Shown here piece by piece: positions 22,791 through 34,637 of a stretch of 64,000 nucleotides of DNA. A program made the translations under genes and the position numbers. Origin of the DNA: Loripinus fragilis. Taxonomy: Eukaryota > Mollusca > Bivalvia > Lucinida > Lucinidae. The stretch spans positions 128,896,375-128,960,374 of the forward strand of contig OZ026515.1 of assembly GCA_964019695.1 (NCBI GenBank), given 5' to 3'. Each line of letters opens with the position of its first letter. Position 1 is the first letter of the stretch. The notes beneath the pieces are model-generated. The model was not told the DNA's origin. It was given only the letters and a program-made list of their open reading frames with translations, and ran no database searches.

Positions 22791-25249
22791 ATAGATGGAA
22801 CAACAGAATCAGTGATGGTTGCGTATACGCACAAATACGCAAAGGTTTAGGTATGCAACTGGTCACCTATTCGAACCATGATAGGTACCTTTTCTACTAA
22901 TAGTCCCAATAAAAGGTCGGTTTGTCTGAGATGGAATTCATTGTGTCTATATTTATCAACGCTTGCACGATTTCGTTACTTTTCTTGAATATCTTGGAAA
23001 TCTTGTGCAATTTTCACTATATAAAGAATGGAATTTCCCATTCTTGTTAGGGGACATTTTAAATATACCGTTGAAAGGTTCGATATAGAGACGCTATTCA
23101 TTATTATAAAAGGTACGTGAAGTTATATATATTTTTACTGTGTTGAAATTGTACATGACAGGGCTATGGCGATTCATGTTATTGCATTGAATCACGATGT
23201 CTCTAGCATGCCACATTGTATTGAAATAATAAGTCACTCATTTTCTATTTTGTCGTCTGTTGAATCGGCCAGCATTCCGTGTACGAGTTCTTTCGGGTGT
23301 TATCAATAACGTCCCGTTTTTTTGGTGAAAATAGCGATTGTTACGCACTTGTGTATGAAGCTACCTACATGCGTAGTGCCTAAAAATCTGCTGGGACCAT
23401 TCTTGCGGCTATAGTAAAAGCTGTCCATATGGACTCGTCGGGTTATTTCGGACAAATGTAGTCACAGGCCATGTCGGGCCTGCATATAAAACTATAAGGG
23501 TATGCTGAAAGATTTACCAGGGACGGATAGGTGAAAAACAATTTAAGCAGCTAGATTTTAAGTTGTTGTGATTTTGTATGGCGTTGTTGGAAAGACGATT
23601 TAACTGCCAGTGATAGTCGACTTTCTGTAGCGACCTGTATGTGTCACCTCGAGTTATATCTGACGCATATAAGAATAAGGGTTAGGTGCATACACTACAA
23701 CACACTTACATAAATAAGGTGATAGCTGACATGTATGTTTAGAGATTAGGTAGGTGTAATGTTACACCAAAGTAAATGTAAAAATATTTGTTACACCAAA
23801 GTAAATGAAAAATATTTGTTACACCAAAATAAATGTAAAAAAATATTGTACGGTTTTACACACATAAAACAGCAGAATGTAATCTCTCAATATTGATGTA
23901 AAGATGTTTGCCGAGGGGTCATAATTAGTTGTTTACAACTGATACGTTATACATGTACGAAATTAGCGCGTGGGCAGGGTGATGTCCAACGTAAACGTCC
24001 AAATGTTACGTCGGCACCACACTGTTCAACCTTTTCCTGGTATTTTAAGAGAATTGGTATCAGTATTTGTAAACCTCGAAACTATCTAGATAACGTGACC
24101 TTGAAGGGAAAAAGGGCCACGGGATCTTGATGTTTCGGCTGCGATAGCGTCTCAACCAGGGTGACGTTATGACAGTGTATTGGAAATTTTGTTACGTATG
24201 GGTTTGTTCGTTTTGCATAAGAGGTATTGTTTAGCGCTGACATAGGCCAGTCACTAAAAATACTTCTCTATTATATAATTTTGAGTGTGGATATTTAGAA
24301 GAGCCGATCCATCCTAACCGCATGGGAGCCGTTAGCCATACACCTACGGGTGAGGGCTAATCACACGCTTATAGGGTTAGGCTGTAATTTAAAAGAGTAA
24401 GACCACTGAAATTATTTCTAATTTTGTGATATTCAAACGAACAACTCCATTATTGATGCAACAGAGTGTTTCTGAGATTCTAAAAGTAGATTGTTTTTTG
24501 CAGAATCGTCTCTTGTGTCCCCTCCTACGTTGGAGGCTGAATGTTGGTGAGCCAAATGATTGATACCTTAGGGCACTTATTAGCTGTCCCCCTCAGGCCA
24601 CGACCAGCGTGGATCAGGCCCAATTGTTACATCCAACCACGTAGAATAGCCCGAGTTGGGAGCCAACCGGCTTGAATTGTTATAAGTGAATCTGACATCC
24701 CAACGTGGGGATACGATCAGGGACCGTTGTATAGGAAGAACCACTTATACTAATCTTGACGTCTAGAAAGACGATCAATATTACGCGCAAGAAATACTAT
24801 GCGAAACCAGTGACAACCAAAGTACAGGTTCGATCACCTCAGCGCCGATGGTCTGAAGTAGACAACGTGCGGCTAAGAAGACATAGTGTTCGCGAGACGC
24901 GTGAAATATCAACAGTTATAGTGTTCGTGGGACGCGTATAATCTTGAGATTTCTCGTCAATACGAGAACTGATATATTAAAGGGTCCAATTTTTTTTTCT
25001 ATGAGAACTTAATTTATATGTTAATCATATTCTTTACGTCTTTTATTTCTGACTAGTTGACGTACATCTAGAGCAGGACACTCCAAGATTGATTCTAATT
25101 GAAATGATCTTGGAGTGGCAACTTGCCCTAGTATAGGATGGTCAATTAGCCAGAAATAACAGCGTAGGTGGTGTCATTGTATATTAATGTGTTGTTGATG
25201 TTTTCTTAGTACATAAGGTACTGAAAAGTTTTTGCTAGTTGTGTGCATT
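22791..25249. other. Long stretch without a recognised gene
   Basis: About 2.4 kb with no domain-bearing frame. It includes a 3-copy tandem of about 33 bases at 23768-23850 and two small dyads: 'gccgttagccatacac' near 24328, and 'cactccaagattgattctaa' near 25080 with its partner 'gaaatgatcttggagtg'. GC content is a little higher at 24.5-24.95 kb. It may hide degraded retroelement leader sequence, but I cannot show it. Confidence 0.45.
23768..23850. repeat. Short tandem repeat, 33-bp unit
   Basis: 'ttacaccaaagtaaatgtaa' followed by AAATATTTG occurs three times with small changes. Confidence 0.85.
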
Positions 25250-25955
25250 ATTTTTCCCTGGTAGCATCGTCATCGCATAAAGGTATTTTCCAATAAGATT
25301 TCCCCTCTTCCTTCCTGACCGGCTTTATGTCGTAACAATAAGGACTCAACAGTAAATAAAATTGAATACCTGAGCAAAAGAAATCCAACAGGTAAACCTC
25401 GGCTCCTACCATCTCATCAATAGATAAGTCTTTTAGTTGGAACCATCATAGAGCCCGACCCGCCGGCATGCAATTAAAGAGGAAAGCAAAGTTGCCAACC
25501 GTGATTGGGTTGACCACCAAGCATGCAGTCTGTTGCAATACATTAATGTTATAGCCAATCTTTTAATGATGGGAAATTATTTTAATGAACTGTGCTGAAA
25601 AATTATAAGAGCCAACAATCTTCTTCAATTTATACGCCAAGTCACCATAGAAATCAGGTTCCGAAAGTCCTTGGCGCAAGAGAGATTTAAGTCCAACTTG
25701 GAATTTAGAAATCAAATCATAGTATCTTCTATAAAATTTTGAAAATTTTTTGCTAAGTTTATGATACGGATAGCCTTGTTTAAGAAGTTTTTGAGTTAAA
25801 AATTTATTGCAAGTGTTGAAGTCAGTAACATAGCTAGATGCTCTAGCAAAACGAATGAGAGATATAGACTCCATAGGATGTAGAGCGAGGAACATCACCA
25901 TCAAAAAATGGAAAATTGACAATTTCAAAATCAAAGTCGTCATGTTTATCATAAA
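25250..25955 (-). pseudogene. Penelope-like reverse transcriptase, C-terminal half and 3' UTR
   Basis: On the - strand from 25955 the sequence encodes YDKHDDFDFEIVNFPFFDG, then a short deletion, then LIRFARASSYVTDFN, KLLKQGYPYHKL, FSKFYRRYYDLISKFQVGL and GLSEPDFYGDLAYKLKKIVG. This tail follows the catalytic core in a widespread invertebrate reverse-transcriptase family that I place near Penelope-like elements. It is directly continuous, codon for codon, with the half at 28853-29751: 'VSAK' there joins 'IYDK' here. A 2.9-kb element split the two. The 3' UTR extends to about 25250. Deletions and frameshifts make it non-functional. Confidence 0.8.
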
Positions 25956-28852
25956 GGGGGAGTTCCAAATCTGCCCATGCATGGATTTCAATAATATTTT
26001 GTATGTTAAATACTTACGTTATAACAATTACAAAAACGATATTATTTTATTCCTCGAAGGCTGTTACGCTACAGGGGGCACCTTGATGTACACCCTTTTT
26101 GTACTAATATATGACATATTAAATATCAATCTGAAATCATTAACATTACTGACTGCTACATTCTTTGAATGGAATATGAAAGAAGACTTCCCAGTGTATA
26201 CCTTACTACCATTAATGTATATGAATACATCTAGATAATTTTTTCTGACCCATCAAAATTTGAATTATCCCCTTATTGAACACTAAAGTCAGTGTTTATA
26301 GGGAATTCTGTCCTAATTACCATGTTCCAGTTTTTGTCAACCCATAATATTTTCAGAAAAGTAGGTCAAATACATCCTCTTTATGCATGTAAATTTTCAT
26401 AAAAGTTGGACACCGGTAAAAGTGTCATAATTTGCATGAAATGAGTTAAGTCAGTTTTGATTCTTAAGTGTTTTCAAATAAAATATTCCAGTTTGGTCTT
26501 ACAAACCGCAATTTTTCCACCAGCATTATTCTAAAAACGCATTGACTATCACTATTTAGTATCTTCATCCAAATTAGGTCCAAAATATTTTTGGTGTCAG
26601 AAGATTTAGCTAATTCAATAGCATAAAACTGGCATTTTTGTAAGCAGCACTTGATAAGTAGCACTTGGTCTAGAACTTAGTTGTATGGGCGGATGTCCAG
26701 CAGGTATAATATTTGAATTGATCTTCCACTGGTTTCCAAATTATATTTGGACTGAAGGCAACAGGTAGTTATGCTCTTAATGTTTTCAGCCATTGAAAAA
26801 AATCAAACAGATTAGGATTTATGCTAGGTAGTTAATCGTCTCCATCTACATTCTATGTTCCTGTTGCACCTAGAATTGCCTCTATCGTATGTCCCCCCTC
26901 CCCCCGAATCAAATATTGAGGGTAAATCGGTTCAGGACTATGTGCATACTTCTCATTAACTCTTATAAACTAAGTGAAACCAGGTCAAGTGTTTAAGAAA
27001 TTGTGTATGTTCTCACTATTCTTGGATTTCACACCAGCTGTCTTTGTATTGGGTTAAACTTTCCCCCGTAAATTGATAAAGTGTTGTATTTTCATATTCT
27101 GTTCCTCCTGGAATTCCTAGGTTCAGCAGAAAGTAGAAGACAATTTAAGCCAGTGCTAGGAGGCATGAGAGCTGGAGCAATTTATATTAAGTGTCATGCA
27201 GAGACTGAGTGAAACTGAGTCTTAAGTTTTAAAACTTTATAGTATATTTCTATTATGGAATGAGACGTTTTCCCACATTATTTAAATAGTATCCTTATTT
27301 TGCAGACCCTTAGTCACTCAATGTGTAAATTTTAATGAATGGTTTACAGAATCTTATTTGAATTACATTATATCTTAATTGGTATTGATTGTGGTTATTT
27401 CTCCTGTATTAAGTTCTATCCTCCAAAACATTTCAAAAGCGTATCCAAAAACACTTATCATAAGCCCCATTTAAAATCATTAATATTCCAACAAAAGCTT
27501 TAAAACTGCATCAATAAATAGAAATGGAGCTGATGAAAATAAAAATCTTACTTTTTAAGATTATAAATGGATTTTCAAATATTAAGATACACTTGGCGAA
27601 TTTTTGAATGTATACATACTGAACATCTGCCATTAGACGAGGTGAAACAGTCTTTGTGCTGTTATTTCCATCGTGGTTATAGAATCATGAATTTGATTCT
27701 CAAATGACCTCATAATCATAATGCTGACATACTAAACAATTCTGTAAAACTGGGCATAAATATTTATGATGAATTCAATAATATTTATTCATTTAACAAA
27801 AGTCTGACTCACCATTCAAATAAAATATATTTCAGGGCTTCAAATCTTGTAAATATTATCCTTCTACATATAGTCAAATTATAAATAGATGGAAAAGGTT
27901 GACAAGAACTGAACACACCATAATTAAAACCCAAACATTGTTGATATAATTTGTACAGCTGAATTTGAGTAAATTGTTCTAAAAGAAACATTATCTTAAA
28001 CAATTTATGTGATGGATATGGTAATGTGTGTATCACACACATAAGCTAGAGCTCACGGGTTATTCTAATAATTATCATTTATAGACATTCTGATTTTGGA
28101 TACATGCAAATTGGACTGATTTGGGGATACCCCTATAATCACATACTACACAATACCAAATGCTGTAACCGACCATTGAAAAGCGATTGAAAACAAAATA
28201 CTTATAAGCCAACAGTCAATTTGCATAATATCATCAAGATCTATGCCTGTGCAGAACAGAACTTTATTGTAAATTGAGCATACTGCTGTAAGTTTACATA
28301 AAATCTTGATTTTTACATTCTGCAAAATTTTGCCCATTAAGATTGAAATTCAAAAAACTCCATTTTACCCGTTTTATTTGTTCTTGAGATTTTATGATTA
28401 TAACAAACACATGTGTGGACAAATTTGATATAAATTTCATAGGTTGACAAGAACAGCAACTAGGCTAAATTGACTATTTAATTTGTTGAAAATATTTTCA
28501 AAATGTTAAATTTAGGGGTACCTTCAAACCAAATTTGATATGGACTTGTTTATTTTATACATTGAAATACATGTATGGTACATACATAATTACAAATTAT
28601 TAGGCATCATGTTGAGAATAAATTACGCTGAAAAATCAAAAATCTTGTCGCCTAGGGCCACTTTTAATTAAGATGTCCATTTTTTTAATTTCAAAATTCA
28701 AAATTATTTAAATTTAACAACTGAAATAGATGAATGGGTAAATATCTCTCAAATAGAACACACATGTAATAGACAATCTTTCTACAAAATTTTATTAAAT
28801 TCTGTGCGTGGGCGGAACCCTATGTAAATTCCATATAGTGTGGAACTCCCCC
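25956..28852. mobile_element. 2.9-kb element inserted between AAA and TTT without duplication (Spy-like)
   Basis: The ends are a 12-bp perfect inverted repeat, GGGGGAGTTCCA and TGGAACTCCCCC. Left flank ...ATCATAAA and right flank TTTTGGC... join to restore the reverse-transcriptase codons for V-S-A-K-I-Y-D-K with nothing gained or lost. A published group, Spy, related to IS5 and PIF/Harbinger transposons, inserts exactly between AAA and TTT with no target duplication, which is what is seen. The interior is AT-rich and no transposase frame was recognised, so it is presumably non-autonomous or decayed. The superfamily call rests on the insertion signature only. Confidence 0.65.
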
Positions 28853-29751
28853 TTTTGGCAGAAACAATATCATTAGAAATAGACAAATGCAAGTCTAAAA
28901 ATGCGGCTTCGGTATCAGAGGTATTGGCTTTATTCAGTTGGAGCTCTGAAGGGTATATTTGGCTTACCATATTGTCAAAATAAACATTATTTATATTTAA
29001 ATATAGCCCAAATATCTGGATGTAGTGTTAAACGCATCAATAACATCAGCCTGCTTGTCATCAGAAAGAGACATCATAAAGTCCCTCTCATAACAAAACA
29101 GGAATAAATCTGCAACCAGGGGAGCACAATTAGTGCCCATAGGAATCCCAACTACTTGTCTATACAGCTTGGTGCCTAATAAAATAAAAAAAAAGTTGTT
29201 CAACAAAAAGGTCAGCGCATATCATATATTTTGTCATGACCATGCATGGTATTTTTTTAGGTTTTTCTGAAGTGAAAAAATGCATTTCTGCCATTACATG
29301 CAAGGTAAGGAGAGCCTTCTCTCTGGAATGTTCCTTCAATAAGATCAATAAGTTTATCTTTAATCAAATTACGAGGTCAAGTAGTGTAAAGAGTAGAAAA
29401 TGCATTAGTAGACAAACTGGTCGCATTGAAATCTGTACCTTTAAGTTTATCTAAAAATTCACCTCAATTTTTAATAGACCAAAATAGTTTTTTACCGGAT
29501 CTCTTTTACCTTTTCACAATATTTGATAACGTTTTTTACAGCTGTAAGACACGAGGTTAACAATTTAGAAAGTTCTGTTGTCGTACAAGAACTAGAATTA
29601 GCAATAAATCTTCCTTTATATGGGTTTTATTGAGTTAAGGTAACCAGTACAGCGTAGGAACTTTGTCTTGAGTAGGTTTTGGTGCATATGCAATTGCAAT
29701 ATTTACTTGGGTCATAATTTATGATAACATTGCGCACATTGACTGGTAATA
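28853..29751 (-). pseudogene. Penelope-like reverse transcriptase, catalytic half (dead)
   Basis: Read on the - strand: MTQVNIAIAYAPKPTQDKVP leading to LYWLP, then RFIANSSSCTTTELSKLLTS, LFWSIKN, FSTLYTT, a stretch containing FFTSEKPKK, then GTKLYRQVVGIPMGTNCAPL, VADLFLFCYERDFMMSL and TEAAFLDLHLSISNDIVSAK. The YWLP, LYTT, GIPMGTNCAP and FLDL blocks follow the order of Penelope-like reverse transcriptases. The catalytic Y-L-D-D box reads Y-L-G-Y and is followed by a frameshift, so the enzyme is dead. Several other frameshifts occur. The upstream part continues beyond the insertion at 29752-30793. Confidence 0.8.
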
Positions 29752-30793
29752 TATATACTGACGCCAAGAAAAAACGCCTCATCTAAAAGTAAACGTGAAT
29801 ATCTCTTAGACTGTTCAGACTAAAGTTATGAATTTTAATGCATTACAACATCTGATCAGTCAAGCGTATCTCATGAAAACAAAATTGCTGAAAGAATGTT
29901 TGAAGCTGAGAAAACGACCTCGGTTGAGACAGGGGTCACCAGTTTCGTGCGACACAAGATTTTAGCCACAGTTGCTATGTTTCCAAACACAATCCGTTGA
30001 CAAGAAAAACGTGTTTTACCATTGTAAAACAGTCTCTATTTTATCAAAATTGCGTTTTTAATGTTCAGACAATGTTTGTATGCGTCTGCTGAACGAAACA
30101 ACTTACCCCACCCACCTTTCGCCATGCATTTCAGTAAAACTTAAACGTCATGACTCTGCAAAGCGGGTGAAAATATTGTTGCGAATCATTTGCAAACGTC
30201 TTTAGTCTTCAACCAGCGCCGATTTCCGAGAAAACGCAATCTGGCACGTGTTCCAGACAGCCGTTTTGGATGACGTTAACGTAGACCAACGACTTGCAAT
30301 TGGGCGTTACAGCTCATCTTAAATAACGTAATTTTATGTAGGCATATTCTGTGAACATTACCAAATGTACCCCCTTAACTTTTTTTCCATTACTTAAAGC
30401 AAAACGAGTATGTTGACAAGTTTCGTAAACGGACCTTGTATTTTGTCTTTAAGATGACGTCATAATTTTATAAAGTTGTTACTCGCAAGCACAACTGTTT
30501 GTAAAAAAAGATCCCAAATTTGTTCATTGTTTAGCAAAACATTAATTAACGGCAAAAACTGGGTGCAAATTCAAATCAAAATCATAAGCGATTGATGCAT
30601 AATGCCGTCATGTGTACGTTGAGCCTGTATGACGTCATCGGAATAACGCGCCACCTGTATATCAAATGAAAGTCATTTACCAAAATTGCCCAACCTCTAC
30701 ATAAAGAAGCAGTACGTGGCTGTCATTTTTGTATATCATCGCTGAGAAATCAGTGATTATGAGTGAGGCGTTTTTAGTTGACGTCAGTATATA
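29752..30793. mobile_element. 1.04-kb inverted-repeat element, family D, copy 1
   Basis: The left end TATATACTGACGCCAAG and the right end (complement) TATATACTGACGTCAAC are an inverted repeat continuing with AAAAACGCCTCA for about 32 bases. It lies in the reverse-transcriptase frame between 'Q-D-I-x-W-D-Y' and 'S-Q-C-A-Q-C-Y', as shown by the uninterrupted context in the copy at 32.6-33.2 kb. A TA target is likely but blurred by TATATA. The inside shares one CTTACCCCACCCACCTTTC block with the 5990-7735 array. Its right part recurs at 48490-48617 plus 50445-50470. No transposase was seen. Confidence 0.7.
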
Positions 30794-31024
30794 ATCCCAA
30801 ACGATATCTTGCCAATGAGAAACGTAATTACTTTTATGAAATTAGCACTAACATTCTAGTAAAATCTAGATCACGCTTCAATAAACAAATTAGATTCACT
30901 AATACCTATGACATGAGACGTTTTGATACATCCTGTTTGTCATACTATTTTGCATGTTATATATTTTCGCAAGTATGTCATGTATTATTTGTCACTTATT
31001 TATACAAAGCCTTTCCTTATAGTT
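30794..31024 (-). pseudogene. Probable upstream remnant of the Penelope-like element
   Basis: 'aatcccaaacgatatcttgc' immediately right of the insertion is shared with 33190-33212 in the second copy, so the element's upstream region continues here. Beyond about 30830 the two copies diverge and nothing further can be assigned. Confidence 0.45.
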
Positions 31025-31176
31025 TTCAGTCTTGTTTGGATAGGTCTTCCTGGATTGCACCAGTTCTAAGCAGAGGACAAAGTGTCTTTCTCAAGGACAC
31101 AACGCAGTGCCTCCGGTGAGGGTCGAACCCGCAACCCTCCGATCTCGAGTCAAGCACGGAGCCACCGAGCTCCTCA
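31025..31176 (-). mobile_element. tRNA-derived SINE, copy 2
   Basis: On the - strand: a head with 'ggctccgtgcttgactcgag', B-box GGGTTCGACCC, 'gtgtccttgagaaagacac' and a TGCAATCCAGGAAGACC body, the same order as at 12842. The 3' tail is short. Confidence 0.8.
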
Positions 31177-31774
31177 TGATAAATAAATGCGAATTTGATA
31201 TGGGTGTGTTATCTCATTGCAGAATTCATATTGTAAATTCTATCTGGCTATTGCCTACCATCATGCATACACAAAACCATATAGTTGCACTTTGTTTTGT
31301 AAATATCAAACTGTTTATATTGTGCTCTTCTGAATCGAGGGTCGTTACTTAGAGGTCGTGGTAGAAGTATAGTTGCATAATTAGAGGCTCTAACATGAGT
31401 GTTATGTTTTATTGAATTTGTTAAAAGAGTTGGGGAAAAGAAATAAAATGCGAGGCTTGCCGAGCATGTTATCGCTTTTTCGCAACGAGGTTAATAATTG
31501 CAATAATACAGGAGCACGAATGTTAGATTCTATTTATCATACGACATTAAAATTATTTTGAAATCATTTTTGGCGTGAACACGTTAGGATTTTGTCATAT
31601 GCGTGACGTCAAACGCGTTATTATGCAACGTTTCCCGAAAATCTGTAAACCACTAGTGGTTTGTCGATTTTAATGCATGGCGTTATTTCACTCCCAGGCG
31701 CGACGTCCAATGATAAATTATGCTCTTCTACAGGTAGTTTTATATACTAGAAAAGAACCCATCAAGCGCGGGTA
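31177..31774. other. Non-coding spacer
   Basis: Nothing recognised apart from chance frames. Confidence 0.5.
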
Positions 31775-32270
31775 TTACTTGACTTTTCGCTTACTGTAAA
31801 GGCGGCAACTTTAATATTCATATTTGGGTGTGGTTCGGCTATTTCATCTGCTAAGGAAGGGAAATCAGGTTTTATTTATAATTTGGTAAAGAGTTAATAA
31901 GCTTTTTGAGCCGCGCAAAAGCGCGTGCATTTCATGAAAATCCTAACCGTATACACACTGAACTCACTTTTATTAACGCTTAAAGCGCGAAATCACAAAA
32001 TTTATGTTTATGTCGTCCCATAATTTATTTGAAGCCTCATAGGTAAACAGTGTGGATCCAGATCAGACTTCTCCTGTTTTATGCAAAATAGACATTTTCA
32101 GATGCAGTTATTTTGCTTGCGTTTTAAGGACTAAATAATGACTGAGGTTGTGGCATAAGATGATACAGTTACTTTTGAATAAAACCACGCCTCCTTTTCA
32201 GCTTTTACCTATGCCTAAAGTTGACTAGTCCTAATTACGCCGCCTTTACAGTAAGCGAAAAGTCAAGTAA
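31775..32270. mobile_element. 496-bp MITE, family E (CTTTTCGCTTACTG ends), copy 1
   Basis: TTACTTGACTTTTCGCTTAC followed by TGTAAAGGCGGC at the left is exactly inverted at the right end, an inverted repeat of about 32 bases. TA flanks both sides (31773-31774 and 32271-32272). The body is non-coding. The copy at 32625-33172 differs by scattered changes and an added hairpin. Confidence 0.85.
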
Positions 32271-32624
32271 TATATGAAGCTTTAGCAAACCATGAAAAAG
32301 AATCTGAACTCCACTGAGCATGGTGTATTTCCTCATTAATAGTACAATGTGAACAGCTGTTAGCATTTCAATATTCAAGAGCAGGGCATATGAAACTAAA
32401 TGGCCTGCATCAAGGACAATAACTTAGCTATAAATTTTGGCAAAGAGACGCATAAATTCCCAAAATGGATCTTGCCAATATCAATCATGATGCAAAATTT
32501 TGTCAGTTTGCATCCAATCGTTCTAAGAAATTGAACGAAAGCGAAATTTGACTTAGGTCAAGCGAAATATTTACTTGGGTCATAACTTTATGATAACATT
32601 GCGCACATTGACTGGTATTAATAT
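32271..32624 (-). pseudogene. Second Penelope-like element copy, upstream fragment
   Basis: On the - strand about 32620 to 32530 the sequence encodes INTSQCAQCYHKVMTQVNI, the same stretch that precedes the catalytic half in copy 1. The rest of this copy was lost, leaving unrelated AT-rich sequence to the left. Confidence 0.55.
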
Positions 32625-33172
32625 ACTTTTCGCTTACTGTGAAGGCGGAAACTTTAATATTCATATCTTGGCGTGGTTCGGCTATTTCATCTGCTAAACA
32701 AGGGAAATCAGTTTTTTTTATAATTTGGTAAAGAGTTAATAAGCTTTTTGGGCCGCGCAAACGTGCATGCAATTCATGAAAATCCTAACCGTATACACAC
32801 TGAACTCACATTTTTTAACCCTTAAAGTGCATTATCACAAAATATATGCTTTTTGTCGTCAACTAAGATATTTGAAGTCTCATAGACAAACAGTGTGGAC
32901 CCAGATCAGACTGCTCCTGTAGAAGCAGTCTGATCTGGATCCACAACGTTTGCCTATATGCTTATGTTAAATAGACATTTACAGATGCAGTTATTTTGCT
33001 GGCATTTTAAGGACTAAATAATGTGTTTTGCATCCATACTGAGATAATGGCGCAAGATGATACAAGAACTTTTGAATTAATCCACGCCTCCTTTTCAGCT
33101 TTTACCTTTGTCTAAGGTTGACCAGTCCTAATTATGCATTCATGAGGCGCCGCCTTTAGAGTAAGCGAAAAG
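32625..33172. mobile_element. MITE, family E, copy 2, with extra hairpin
   Basis: Ends ACTTTTCGCTTACTGTGAAG and GAGTAAGCGAAAAGT are inverted and the body is collinear with 31775-32270. It carries an extra segment at 32899-32941, where CCCAGATCAGACTGCT pairs with AGCAGTCTGATCTGG. It sits in the second Penelope-like copy at practically the same host site where family D inserted into copy 1. Confidence 0.8.
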
Positions 33173-33549
33173 TCAAAGAATAATATATATAATCCCAACC
33201 GATATCTTGCCATTATTAATGCATTTATTTAATCAAATTCTTTCAATTTCGTGTCACTATATAGGTATTGAGCGGAAACAAAATTCTAACTTGAGTCAAG
33301 GGCTAAAACTCATCTTATTAATCAATGCACATGCATTTAATATTGTCAAGCTCCATCGCCTAATCGCTTCAGGCTTTCCGCATTTTTGGGTAAGATGGGA
33401 GAATATGAAATGTGAAGAAACTCTCTGTAATCCCAAAAATCTATGTTAAATCAAATGATATTCATATAGAAATTATCAATAGCAGCAATATTGTAAAAAA
33501 AAGTGCAGCAAGTCTTCATCGATATCCTTTCATTCATCAGTATAGAATG
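33173..33549. other. Penelope-like remnant running into unassigned sequence
   Basis: The first 40 bases ('aatcccaaccgatatcttgc') belong to the second Penelope-like copy. The rest, with two overlapping short frames, was not recognised. Confidence 0.45.
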
Positions 33550-33553
33550 TTAA

Positions 33554-33759
33554 CCTTTAAGGCGCCAATCACGACTGCAGCAGACGACGAATTTTGGGAC
33601 ATCTTTCCCAATTTTCGACAAAAATAAGGTATGATATTACATGAGAATTGTCTGCCAGCAGACGATTCTCACGAAATATAATGCCTTATTTGATATTTTG
33701 AAAAAGCGGCAAAACTTGAAATTGTCGTCTGTGGCAAACTATAGGTGGCGCTTTAAGGG
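33554..33759. mobile_element. 206-bp piggyBac-like MITE (TTAA, CCCTTAAAGCGCC)
   Basis: TTAA at 33550-33553 and 33760-33763 flank inverted ends CC(C)TTTAAGGCGCC and GGCGCTTTAAGGG. A TTAA target with CCC-starting termini is diagnostic of piggyBac-type elements. The interior has a further dyad, 'gagaattgtctgc' with 'gcagacgattctc'. Non-coding. Confidence 0.8.
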
Positions 33760-33763
33760 TTAA

Positions 33764-34202
33764 AATAGAGGCATCGAATGTGCCTAACGCCGCTAGTCGT
33801 GAGGTGTTAACAATTATCCTAAAGAGGTCTTGTTTAAATGTCAACATGACGCAACGCAGATTGAATATTTTTCATTAAGCAAAACCATGCCTCCACTGCA
33901 TCTCCAACACAGAGACTACTTGTTACCAAGTCTTCCGTGAAACCTGGATAATGATGCGGATAAAAAGAACGCTAAGCTTGAACGGGTGCTGTGTCTTTAA
34001 ATTGCGAGCGTCATCTTGTTCATTATGGACTGGTCTTCGATTTTCTGAAAAGTACCTAAAATACGAGAAGTTATATTCTACATTATATCAAATAACCTAA
34101 CAGCCGTATGTAGTTTGTCTAAGATTCAATGTATGCAATTGTGGGGACGTGGTAAATTCGTTTATGCTCAAACTTTAAAAAGGGGGGCATTTACAAATAA
34201 CA
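33764..34202. other. Non-coding spacer
   Basis: Nothing recognised. Confidence 0.5.
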
Positions 34203-34470
34203 TAGAACCAGAAGATCTGCGCTATTTGTCATGTTAAGCTTATTCTTGGTAATGATGGACAATAATAAATCTTATATTGCTGTTGAACTCTTAAGGGGTG
34301 TCTTAGAGCAGATAATGCTATTAGATATAACTCCTACCAAAATTGGAATCAGACACGTTCGAATTGTTTTCTTTGCATACAACCAAGAAACCTTTAGAAC
34401 GATGATAGAATTATCTCATATATTTGGTTCAAAAGTGTATGCAAATGCGTTTTGTGTATATCCTAATCTA
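34203..34470 (+). pseudogene. Decayed von Willebrand A-like exon
   Basis: The + frame reads MDNNKSYIAVELLRGVLEQI, then LLDITPTKIGI, then FFAYNQETF and MIELSHIFGSK, resembling the first helix, second strand and following loop of a vWA domain. The bases just upstream (gatctgcgctatttgtcatg) look like a frameshifted copy of the strand that should carry the metal-binding DxSxS motif; no intact DxSxS can be read. vWA domains occur in many secreted bivalve proteins. It may be a dead exon or a stray gene fragment. The resemblance is by eye only. Confidence 0.35.
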
Positions 34471-34637
34471 GCCAGATCGAGAGAAAATCTGTTTCAGGGT
34501 TGACAACCAGGTATGACTCAAACTGGCCTGCTCTGCTACAGAGCTTAGCTAGAGTCTGGAAGATTAGTACCTAATCAGCGAACACCAAAAGTGCTAGTCA
34601 GCATTGATATGAAATCTGCGTTTTGCTGTTCTTATAA

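Noticed and set aside
24550..24950. LTR retrotransposon leader or gag start
   Set aside because: GC content rises and a 'gggatacgatcaggg' phrase looks vaguely like a primer-site region, but no matching LTR pair, gag or protease frame could be found.
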